Shown here: positions 1 to 9,395 of the stretch, in pieces
Numbering within the stretch: position 1 is the stretch's first letter
Layout of the letters: each line of letters begins with the position of its first letter
From: Dactylonectria macrodidyma
Taxonomy: Eukaryota > Ascomycota > Sordariomycetes > Hypocreales > Nectriaceae
NCBI GenBank assembly: GCA_020744425.1
Contig: JAGMUV010000033.1
Coordinates: forward strand, 124,001-188,000
Direction: 5' to 3'
Length of the DNA stretch: 64,000 bases
The notes under the pieces: generated by a model
Database searches by the model: none
Seen by the model: only the letters and a program-made list of their open reading frames with translations
What the model was told of the DNA's origin: nothing
Position numbers and translations under genes: made by a program

Positions 1-171
1 GCAGCAGGCTGCTGCCTAAACAGCCAACGCTTTCATTTGTGTATAAAAGAGCTGCACGGCTCAGTGCATCTTGGCATTGAGTTCTTGCTCCTTAGATAAT
101 TCTCATCAATTGACCGATGCCAACAATGATCCCTGTGGAACCAATTGTCTGACACTATTCCTACTACTGCA

Positions 172-3100
172 TTATCTACGTACTGATCCATTGGCATGGC
201 TATTCTTGGTATTATGTGACATGTACGGATTCCGTGTGAGCACCTGTCGTTTCCTAAGCTCCTGATCCCTCATCTTCATCTTCATGCCATCCGGGGGAGA
301 CCCGTAGGCCAGGTGATTACGATCAAATGGTGCATCCAACATCAGACCCTCGAGCGTTTTCACGCGAGAGATAGCCACGTAGCTTAAACCAGTCTGAAAG
401 TCCCGGCAGGACAGATCTGTAACTATCATGTCTTCGGTGATGCTTTGTGACTTGTGCACGGTAATTGCGTAGCATACGATCAGGGGAAACTGGGTGCGAG
501 CGCAGAGAGTGGCTCCGATGAGGAAGTCCCTCTCCACTGGGAGAATCGGCACAATCTTCCTGCCATCAGCGGTGGTCAGGAATACCGGTCCGCTGTATTT
601 GTCAAACTCCATCATGATAACACAGGGAGGGTCTTGGATGGGGTCGGCCCCAGGTGCCCAGCCGATATCGTAAACTGTGCCGCGAGCGCCGTTGCAGAGG
701 CCAACTGGCTGCCAAAGGTTGGACGTCAGCATCAGACGGGAGCCAATGCATATTGGGATCTGCTTCGCAAGGTTGCCCGCCTTGTCATCAGGCGCAGCAG
801 CCGCGCCGGGGCCGACGTTCTTAGCCATGACCTGGATGACTGGCCGGCTGAGGCGGTCGAGGTGATAGTGGTTATATTCGTTCACCCTATCTTTAGTGGC
901 GTATACTCGTAAGGCGTTGACAAACCTTGCGACCTCTTGATCGTCTAGTTTTGCCTGTACGCGGCTGGAAAGGAGCTTCCAGGACTCCACAGATAGTTGA
1001 AGCAGTCGCAATTCCCCGAGAGCTAGGCGGAATGCCTCCTGATCGTCGCCACGCTGCCGCTGGACAACTTTCAAGAAGACCGATTTATCGAATCGCCTAT
1101 ATGCGTTTCTGCCCTTGATCTCTACTCCCTGAACCTCTTTATCGTAATAAAGCGGCTTCTGCAGCACAGGGGGAAGCTGAAAGAAGTCACCAACCAACAG
1201 GATGTTCAGGCCGCTAAAGAACTCTTCGTTCTTATTCGGGAACGCCTCTCGGAGACGGTCATCGATCCAAGATAGCTGACGCAGTCCAAGCATGCTCTTC
1301 TCATCAATGATCAGATACTTGATATCTTTAAGCTTCTTCTGGAGCTGAGCCTTATCAATGGCTGAGAGAGGCTTGAAGTCCTTATTAATTGGCAGGTGTA
1401 ACAGGGAATGCAAGGTAGTGCCCGAAATCTGATTTCCCGCGACGCCCGTGGGCGCGGCACGCCAGACGGGTGTCCCTCTCCCGCCCGTCGCGGCTTGAAG
1501 GTGCGCGGAGAGCAGGTTAATGAGGTATGACTTGCCAGTGCCGCCTCCGCCATCCACATGGAGTAACAACTGGGAGGGATCCCGGGTCAGGAAGTGGCCC
1601 ATCACCGTGCCGTACACCAGGCGCTGCTCTGGATTTAGGGAATCGCGAGCCTCCAATGGCTGATCATCCACGTCAAGGTCAAGGGTGTTTTCCGCTTTGC
1701 GTTGCTTCCAGTAGTCGCCGTTGAGAATGCCATCATCGGTATACCGCCCAACATGAGGGGTCCAATCGTAATTAATGTCAATATCTCGGCGGCCGAGGAT
1801 GTCGATGTCCTCTTCCTCCAGCGGGCGGTCAGGTAGCATGCGGGCGAGTTCATGCCAATCCTCCTCCGCGATGGGCTCCTCATGGGCCTCAAGCTCAAAC
1901 TCATCGTCCTCTGCCGTCAATTCATCCGTATCCGGCTCTCCATAATGATCGTCCGCATGGGTATCGTGGAGCTGTCTGCAGCGCATGTACCCGGCTGTGA
2001 AAGAATCGAACCGCTGGCCACCCACAACGAGCAACTCTTCTGGAAAGCGATGTGGATGAACCATCATCAATTTAACACGACAGAAGTCGTTAAACTGGGA
2101 AGAGGCTTCCATGGATTTGTATCGAGGGAAGTAAGACAGGACCCTCTTTTTCGCGTGAGCAGCGAGTCTCCTCCACGTGTTGAGATTGTACGACTGCAGG
2201 TATTCGAGATACGTTACATCCTCATGCTGGTCCTTTCTCTCTAGATATTTCCTGTAGCTGCCGATGGCCTCGTTGACATCTCCATCCACACGATACGAAC
2301 GCGCCTGTCGCTCCAACGGACGGCAGTCCACGGTGACAACCATACGGGTGCCTTCTTGCAGCGGAATGTTAAGCAGCAGATGGGAAATCTCCTGCGCCGA
2401 GTAATCTCTCTCGGCGATCAGCTTGTTCATGAGGCGAGAGGAGAAGGACAACAGGGGCTGAACGTGCGATGTATGAGGCAAGACCTGGTCTGCAAGCCGG
2501 GAGAAAGACTCGGTCTTCTTCTCAGCTTTACTGCAATACTTCGCAGCGTAGGTAATGACCGCCTGTAAGCTGGTGCAAGGAGATATGTCGATATTGGCTA
2601 GCCAGCCTAGGATAATCGCAGGGTTGAAGTTGTTCATGAGGCTGTCATTCCGGGCCGCCTCAAAGATGTAGTACGACCGGCCTTCCTTCCTGATCACTGC
2701 GGCCAGCTCCCGCAAGGCACGAGGGAAGTCAAAACGACACTCCCTCTCTGGATTGGCAACGTTGGCCGCCTCGATATCTGCTGCGGCGCCTTCCATATCC
2801 CTTGCCAGATCGCCGGTTCTTTTCCTCACACGCAAGCAGTACGTGGTGTTGCACTTGTGGCGCTGGCAACGGTTGACGATTTGTGAGAGCCGCAGGAATG
2901 TCATCTCTATGCTCAGGGGATCCACGCTCAGGGGATTACCCTCACCCTGAGGCATAGTCCTACTCGGCTCGGGGTTAATGGCAGTGACGTGGAATCCCCA
3001 CGTGCGTGCAAAAACATCACGAGCGGCTTCGTCCTCCATGTCGGCTCCGGGGCAATTTTCCATCCAGTACAGGCCGTGGTTGTGTGGACTCCCACGCCCT

Positions 3101-5889
3101 TGCCATTCATAACGATCCCAGTAATCCGTGATGCTGAACTTCTTGCTTAGCACGATATCCCGAAAGAGGCAGTATCGGCGGTAGAAATGGAAAGCAGCAA
3201 TGTGAGGGTTCTGCCGCAATAGGCGGCGCGATAGAGCCATCCTCTCCGGCTCGGTGGCGGCTAGCCAGTCGTCATACTGGGGCATGTGCTGGTAGAGACT
3301 CCGCCAGTGTAAATCTGCCGGGCTAAACGTGATGAATGCACCAGGACAACCAAGGTTATAGGCGTAGGCCTCGAGGTCCTGCCTCTTTTTGTTCCAGAAT
3401 GGACGCGTACCGCGAATAGACACCGCATGCCTTGTGATCGAGTTGATCAGCGCCTGCGCCTCGGGGTCCTCGCTGTGTTCGAGCGCCTGAATAAGTTGCT
3501 CTCGCGTCAGCGGCTGCTGTCTCCCATCATGTTGCTTCACGAAGAATCTGGACCGCGAACGTGCTTGTGACCGCATTAGCGTGTTGAAGGCGACGAAGCG
3601 GAAGGTCGGGTGGCGTGCAAAACGCCCGTCGTGCCAGCGCATCGCGTGCTCGACGTAATCCTTGTAATCAATGGAGCGCAATCGGGGTTCAACAAAGTCG
3701 GCTCTACCGTCAGGAAAGAGGCAGGGAAATGCCAAGGAGAGTAGGGCATGAGAGCGATTGAACTCATTAATGGGTGTGTGTCGTATATTCGGGAGCTGCA
3801 GCTCGTGTTGTGCCTGCGCCTGGAAGCTTGTGGAAAGCCCTGAATCAGCGCCTGATTCTCCGGAGAGAATAGACCGCAGAGCATCGAGCTCCGTGTCCTT
3901 AGCCAACAGGTCCGGCACCGCAGCCTCGTCCTCCAGGTCAGGCTCTGCCTCCTGATCTTCCTCGGGTGAGTCGGGTCCAACATCGGCAGCCTCCACCTGA
4001 CTCTGGGGGATAGCATCCAGGACATTACCATCTTGGGGCAATTGATTCAGCCGCTCTTCGTCGATGGCGACGCATCGATAGCCGGGATGATGGCGGCGGA
4101 GGTAGTCTAGCCATATGACAACCGGCTGGCGGCGCACGCGGAACTGGCGGGTGAATTGCCGGCTAAGATTTGCGTGGGACGACGTATTCGCAGGACGTAG
4201 TAACACAGTGTTCAACTCTTGCGGCAAAAGCGGGAGCTGGTTGTACACTAAGCCAACCTCCCGGAGAAAGTGAATTACGTGCCCTCGATACTTGTACTGC
4301 TGCCCTCGCACAAGCATAATGTTCACGTGGACGTGAACACGAGCAATCAACGACTCTTCGGTAGGCGTGAGCTGGGGCAACCGGCCCGGCACAGGGCCAA
4401 AGTCGAGCTGATTGTCCGCAGAGAAGAAATATGGCTCGTCGGGCTGGCGCTTCTCATCCCTCCGATAACAACGCGCACAAATGCCATCGCAATCGATCTT
4501 CATCTGGAACCAACTCTCTTGGCATCGACTGCAAAACTGCATTTGGTCATTGTCCAGCTCTGTCCAGAACTCGCGGAGGATTTCCTTGTCGCGACCAGTC
4601 AAGGCGCAAGCCTCAAGGTCTCCATTCCACACCGGGTCTTGTGCATGAAATACCGCCGATTCTTCAGGTGGAATCATCACTGGGCTCCGATACCGTCGTG
4701 GCGGCCTCGACGATGGAGTTTGCCTTTGAGATTGTCTCGGCCGCCCTCCTGTACCAGGGGCAGGACCACGGCGACCACGCCTTGGCTGTGCGGAAGGCTG
4801 CGGCAAGCGATGGCGAAGAGGGCTTCCATCCACGGAATTATTATTGTCGTTCTCGTCTTCGTCCCCTGGATCGGAATCACACTCCACCCCTAATTGTTTG
4901 AGGTACCTCTGTGGTCGAGCAGGCGAAAGGAGTAAGTTGAAATAGTCCTCGGCGTCAATATCAGATTCAGAGAAATGTCCCCTGTCATTGCCTCCCTTGG
5001 TTATCCCATTCCCGTCTTGAAACCAACTCGGTTGTAGTCGATCTCGACTCCCATCTACGCTCCGTGGTTAGCCTGAACAATTTACCAGGACGACAGCACA
5101 AGGATACCTTCTCCAGGACCCTCAGACCCATCAAAGACGCCGAGTTGAGATATTGTGGGAGTCAGTGACACAGTCTCCCCTGCACGGCGTCGTGAACGAT
5201 GGTCGCGCTGGACAGCGGCCAGCTTGGCCCTCGCCCCGGCCTTGGAAGGATCATCTTGCGAGTCTTTCCCGGCCCTGTGGAACCTAGCAGCCAAGTAAGA
5301 GTAATCTACACTAGTTGTGCTGCTTCGGACAGTAGATGGATCAGAATGTGAGGCGGTTGGATGGGTCGTTGGCTGCGCGGGAGGTGAGGGAGCCATTTCC
5401 CGGAAGAGCCACGAGCTTTGTTGGGTTGGTGGAATTGGCGTCCCTAGCACTACGTGAGGCTGGCTGATTGACTCTCTGAATAACCTCCTAGCTGCATGAA
5501 GTTGTTGTAGCTTCTCTGGCGACGTGGGCTGGGTTCCAGACCTGTCCTTAGCAGGGGATAAGCCAGCTTCTCCGTCAGTTCGCTTCCGGGCAGGTCTTTC
5601 AGCTGAGGAAGAACGGACGGCGAGGTTCCTCAATGTTTGGATCGCGCTTCTGGATCTGGAATTCTTTATTCAGTTAGTGTTGAATGCTCTTATGGTCTTA
5701 CGGAGTGAGTGGGGAGACAGAGCTGACATGAGAATTGCACTGACTACGACAGCCGAGGCAGTTTTTGGTTTTCCCAGCAGATTTCCGTTTGCTGACGAAG
5801 TCACCCGCCGGTTTCTCCTCGCCACAGCGGGCACAGACGATGGAAATCAAGTCATCTTGAAGCCCTTGAGGAGTAGACTTAGGACTCAT
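172..5889 (-). CDS. Helitron RepHel protein (HUH Rep endonuclease plus Pif1-like helicase)
   Basis: The protein would nick and unwind DNA for rolling-circle transposition. I infer three exons: 5889-5702, 5655-5086 and about 5026-172. Intron 1 has a GTAAGA donor, CTAAC branch and CAG acceptor. The intron 2 acceptor is less certain. The joined frame stays open for about 1,870 codons. Exon 1 carries a CxxC...CxxC zinc-finger-like motif. The long last exon is open for 1,571 codons upstream of its stop. Counted from position 4887, it has a Rep motif reading PHNHG (about residue 600), a two-tyrosine motif YAAKY (about 778), a Walker A GGGGTGKS (about 1116), a Walker B LIIDE (about 1192) and a late helicase motif near the C-terminus. 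The HNH at the metal site is unusual, since HUH proteins normally have a hydrophobic middle residue. No internal stop is seen. Confidence 0.85.
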
Positions 5890-6116
5890 TACTTAATGAA
5901 GCACGCATCAAGACGCGTTGTTTCAATGAAATTTCCATGTCAAGCGAAGCGCAAGTAAACAAACCAGGGGTGCTGCGAGCCGCAGAAAGCTAGGCCCACT
6001 TCTTAGCAGCCATTGTCCAGTTGTTGCACGTTTTGCGGCCATCCATACAAATTGCTGGCCAATCAGAACCCGGGAAACTTATTGACCCCTGTCTGCACCA
6101 AACCCTTAATGTAGAG
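5890..6116. other. Helitron 1 5' leader region
   Basis: This is the non-coding 5' part of Helitron 1. It includes a segment with the phrase CCAGTTGTTGCACGTTTTGC that recurs, partly duplicated, at about 7494-7690 in the truncated copy. It ends at the palindromic 5' terminus. I see no gene in it. Confidence 0.5.
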
Positions 6117-6144
6117 TCAGCCTTCGGCTGAAAAATACTACGTC

Positions 6145-6201
6145 ACCCCATGCACATTGGAGCGGCGATGGGGCGCATGGGGTAGCCTCAGCCGAAGGCT
6201 G
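6145..6201. repeat. Helitron 1 3'-end hairpin and subterminal inverted repeat
   Basis: Positions 6145-6153 and 6175-6183 form a perfect 9-bp stem. Positions 6188-6201 (TCAGCCGAAGGCTG) are the inverted counterpart of the 5' terminal motif at 6117-6131. Subterminal inverted repeats at both ends plus a 3' hairpin are known features of Helitron2/Helentron-type elements, and tandem arrays are common among them. Confidence 0.6.
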
Positions 6202-6227
6202 TGTGTCCGTGGGCCGGGAAGCTATTA

Positions 6228-7370
6228 CTACTACTGCATTATCTACGTACTGATCCACTGCCATGGCCATTCTTGGTATTTTGTGACATGTACGGATTCC
6301 GTGTGAGCACCTGTCGTTTCCTAAGCTCCTGATCCCTCATCTTCATCTTCATGCCATCCGGGGGAGACCCGTAGACCAGGTGATTACGATCAAATGGTGC
6401 ATCCAACTGTTCCAACATCAGACCCTCGAGCGTTTTCATGCGGGAGACAGCCACGTAGCTTAAACCAGTCTGAAAGTCCCGGCAGGACAGATCTGTAACT
6501 ATCATGTCTTCGGTGATGCTTTGTGACTTGTGCACGGTAATTGCGTAGCATACGATCAGGGGAAACTGGGTGCGAGCGCAGAGAGTGGCTCCGATGAGGA
6601 AGTCCCTCTCCACTGGGAGAGTCGGCACAATCTTCTTGCCATCAGGGGTTGTCGCACGACACGATTGTTTGGATGACTGAACAACGATCGGGAAGAAGAT
6701 CCCCTGTGAATCGGGCAACGAAAGACTCTTGATTTCCTATCTAAAGGAGCGACGAAGGCCGGTCTTTTATACCTATGTTCAATCTGTCGATAGTATTAGG
6801 TAGTAGGCTGCTGCCTGATGCTAGTGGTGGATCGTGATTCTTGCCTCGTTTTGCGAGTGAGCGACTTGATATTGACAGGGGTGGTCAGGAATACCGGTCC
6901 GCTGTATTTGTCAAACTCCATCATGATACCACAGGGAGGGTCTTGGATGGGGCCGGCCCCAGGTGCCCAGCCGATGTCGTAAATCGTACCGCGAGCGCCG
7001 TTGCAGAGGCCAACTGGCTGCTAAAGGTTGGACGTCAGCATTAGACGGGCGCTAATGTATGGGAATCTGCTTTGCAAGGTTCCCTGCCTTGTCATCGGGG
7101 GCAGCAGCCGCACCAGGGCCGACGTTCTTAGCTTTGACCTGGACGACTGGCTGGCCGAGGCGGTCGAATCGCGCCTCTGAATTCTTTATTTAGTTAGCAT
7201 TGAATGCCCTACGGAGCGGAGACAGCTGACATGAGAATTGCACTAATTACGGCACTCCAGGCAATTCTTAATGTTACCCGCAGATTTCCTATTGCTAACG
7301 AAGTCACCTGCCGGTTTCTCATGGAAATTATGTCATCTTGTAGCTGTTGAGGAGTAGACTTCGGACTCAT
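6228..7370 (-). pseudogene. Deleted Helitron 1 RepHel copy
   Basis: The start region (ATG at 7370) matches the first residues of the full-length gene, but the zinc-finger exon is partly deleted. At about 7190 the homology jumps to the C-terminal helicase part, matching plus 575-870. A foreign segment (about 6654-6876) then interrupts it, and the last 140 or so codons follow (6718-6239), ending in the same SVRR C-terminus as the full gene. The Rep and Walker motifs are absent, so it cannot encode an active RepHel. It could be mobilised in trans because both termini remain. Confidence 0.8.
6654..6876. mobile_element. Unclassified ~223-bp insertion in the Helitron 1 copy
   Basis: The Helitron sequence is continuous on either side (CAGGGGTTGTC on the left, CAGGGGTGGTC on the right), so about 10 bp is near-duplicated at the junctions. 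The right half (about 6807-6876) recurs at 17539-17645, next to the hAT element. A part near 6721-6775 resembles 20592-20640 in the Helitron A promoter region. No coding sequence or clear terminal inverted repeat was seen. Confidence 0.5.
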
Positions 7371-7773
7371 TGCGCGCAATAAAGCAAGACATCAAGCAGC
7401 ATTGGGTACGAAATCCAAAGTAAATAAACTGGGTGTGTGTGAAATTCAACGTAAACAAACCAGGGGTAATGCCAGCTGCTAAAGTATGGTCCCACTTTTT
7501 TGAGCCGTCATCCAGTTGTTGCACGTTTTGCGGCCGTCCATACAAATTTGGGCCAATAAAGGCCCGAGAAACTTTTTGAGCCCCATACAACTGGGGCCCA
7601 CTTTAAAACGGCAGACGTCCAATCGTTGAACGATTTGCGGCCATTTGGACCAATCAGAGCTGGAGAAACTTTTTGACCTGTCTGCACCAAAGCATTAATG
7701 TAGAGTCAGCCTTCGGCTGAATATTAATGTAGAGTCAGCCTTCGGCTGAATAAAAGACGAAAACTAAACCGGC

Positions 7774-8562
7774 ATGTCCCTCCAAGGCAAAACCGCCCTC
7801 ATCAGCGGCGTCGGCAGCAGCCTGAGCCTCGACATCACTAGGGCGTTCCTCTCCCAAGGCGCAAACGTCGTCGTGAGCGGCATTTACGCCTCCCATCTCA
7901 CCGCCCTGAAAGATGAATACAACGGTTCTGAGTTCGCCGACCACACCCTCGTCCTGCAAGCGGATGTCTCAGAGGAAGAGTCCGTCCGCAAACTAGTCGC
8001 CGCGGCAGTAGAAAAGTTCTACCGGTTGGACATAGTGGTCAACGACGCGGCCATCATGTACCAGTCCGACCCGGCCGAGACGTGTGACGAGGGGCTGCGG
8101 GCGAAAGCCATGGCCGTGAACCTCACAGGCCCATTCTTAGTAGCTAAATACGCCGCTCAACAAATAGAAGCGCAACAGCCGAGCGGCGGGTTAATCATCA
8201 ACATCGCTTCTAACTCGTGCGCCCGCGACCTCACCGCGAAACTCGACTACTCCGCCACTAAGCACGGGATACTTGTCCTCACAAAAAATATGGCCAGATT
8301 CTACGGGCCCAAAGGGGTATATTCCGTGGGGCTGCTGCTAGGCGGCATAGACACGACAAATACTAAAGATGCGTTTTTCCCGATGGTGAATCAGGAGGGC
8401 GTGGGGTTGTTCGGGACGCGGCCGGAGCATGGGTGTGTGCCAACGGAGGATGTAGCGAGGTATATGTTGTATTTGACCGGGGAGGGAATAGGGAAAAGCG
8501 CGAATGGCAGCCATATTAGATTGAATGGGAACGAGCTAGACCACATCCAGTACGGGGTTTAG
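7774..8562 (+). CDS. Short-chain dehydrogenase/reductase (SDR) family protein
   Basis: This is an intronless 262-codon gene, typical in length for a classical SDR, which are NAD(P)(H)-dependent oxidoreductases. The ATG at 7774 gives a normal SDR N-terminus. Visible landmarks are a beta-strand with SGVGSSLS in place of the usual TGxxxGxG cofactor loop, NDAA in place of NNAG, a serine near residue 145 (NIAS), and the catalytic YSATK at about 159-163. The substituted glycine loop may weaken cofactor binding, so activity is uncertain. The gene starts only 24 bp beyond the Helitron 1 copy-2 5' end, so its promoter may be element-derived. It is the only clearly non-transposon gene here. Substrate is unknown. 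Confidence 0.8.
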   Translation: MSLQGKTALISGVGSSLSLDITRAFLSQGANVVVSGIYASHLTALKDEYNGSEFADHTLVLQADVSEEESVRKLVAAAVEKFYRLDIVVNDAAIMYQSDPAETCDEGLRAKAMAVNLTGPFLVAKYAAQQIEAQQPSGGLIINIASNSCARDLTAKLDYSATKHGILVLTKNMARFYGPKGVYSVGLLLGGIDTTNTKDAFFPMVNQEGVGLFGTRPEHGCVPTEDVARYMLYLTGEGIGKSANGSHIRLNGNELDHIQYGV

Positions 8563-9395
8563 GAGATAATGGGCAGCGCTGACTTCAATTCAAGTAAGTC
8601 AAGTTCGGGGGTGTAACTTGATTACTTGAAATAAAATCGTCCGTGAACTTACTTAACTTGATTTGAATTGATATACCGGCGGAGGACCTCGAGACCTGAA
8701 AGATACGGTGATCAAGTTTTCCACAGCAGATCTGCTGATTTGGCCCTCATTCACTGAGACTTTGTTCGATCACCTCCGTCCACTTCCACCCAGAGGTATT
8801 TGCCATTCTTGGGCGACTCAGAACTTCATTTCGAAACTAGATTTGCTCATCAACTTGGCCGAGGCGGCCGGAAAGCTCGTCATGACGCCGGTTCGGCATC
8901 GATTGAGTACCGTGTCAGCAGGCGAGAACCGGAATCGGTTTGCGTTATATCTCGACCATGCTCCTAGGCAGTGCTGCATAGACACGCTATGAAACTGAAA
9001 CTGGGGTGAGTTTCAGTTTCATGAAACCGGACGCCAGTATAGTTTCAGTTTCATATGAAACCGGTTTCAGTTTCATATCAATCAATATCTAATTCCTTTG
9101 TTTTCTTCCCCCTCTCTTTAGCAAGCTCGGGCCCGATATACACCTTACCACTAGGCACCTCAAAGATGTCTAGCATTGCCTACCTACCTATGCTACCAAT
9201 TCGCTAGGCTCGCCATCGCTTTCTTCCCCCTTGCCCATCTCTATATCTTCTTGGAGTATCCTTACAGCCGCGTCGATATCATCCGCTCCCCTAAACACCC
9301 CTGCAAGAAGCGGCCTGCTTTTTCCCTTTGGAACCCTTATCCAGCTTTTAATGCACTCACATGCCTCCACCATTTTGGCAGACATGCTACTTCTA
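8563..9395. other. Intergenic region with degenerate transposon-end repeats
   Basis: No convincing gene was seen. At about 8580-8680 there are several direct and inverted copies of ACTTGAATT/AATTCAAGT-type motifs. At about 8985-9085 there are five or so copies of GTTTCAGTTTCAT in both orientations. Both clusters look like subterminal repeats of decayed DNA transposons. Their parent elements could not be identified. Confidence 0.4.

Larger units (their letters stand above)
1..6131 (-). mobile_element. Helitron 1 (full-length or nearly so)
   Basis: This is a rolling-circle transposon lying on the minus strand. It holds the RepHel gene at 5889-172. Its 5' terminus is taken as the minus-strand sequence starting TCAGCCGAAGGCTGA (plus 6117-6131), because the same sequence begins the adjacent truncated copy at 7706-7749. 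The 3' end is unclear. Positions 1-160 differ from the matching part of the truncated copy, and the window begins with the near-palindrome GCAGCAGGCTGCTGC (1-15), so the true 3' terminus may lie outside. Alignment of both copies begins near position 160. Confidence 0.75.
6132..7749 (-). mobile_element. Helitron 1 copy 2, internally deleted, head-to-tail with copy 1
   Basis: This copy matches Helitron 1 at both ends but lacks most of the gene. Reading on the minus strand, it has a 5' terminus, a damaged exon 1 (about 7370-7190), a jump to the C-terminal helicase (7190-6877), an insertion, more C-terminal helicase (6653-6228), and a 3' end that abuts the 5' end of copy 1. The 5' terminal sequence is present twice in tandem (7706-7720 and 7735-7749, 29-bp period). 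The 3' end has an inverted copy of the 5' motif (6188-6201) and a 9-bp-stem hairpin, ACCCCATGC/GCATGGGGT (6145-6153 and 6175-6183). Confidence 0.75.

Noticed and set aside
454..4901. Several plus-strand frames of 60-207 codons opposite Helitron 1 RepHel
   Set aside because: They are antisense to a long gene with clear Rep and helicase motifs and carry no recognisable domain.
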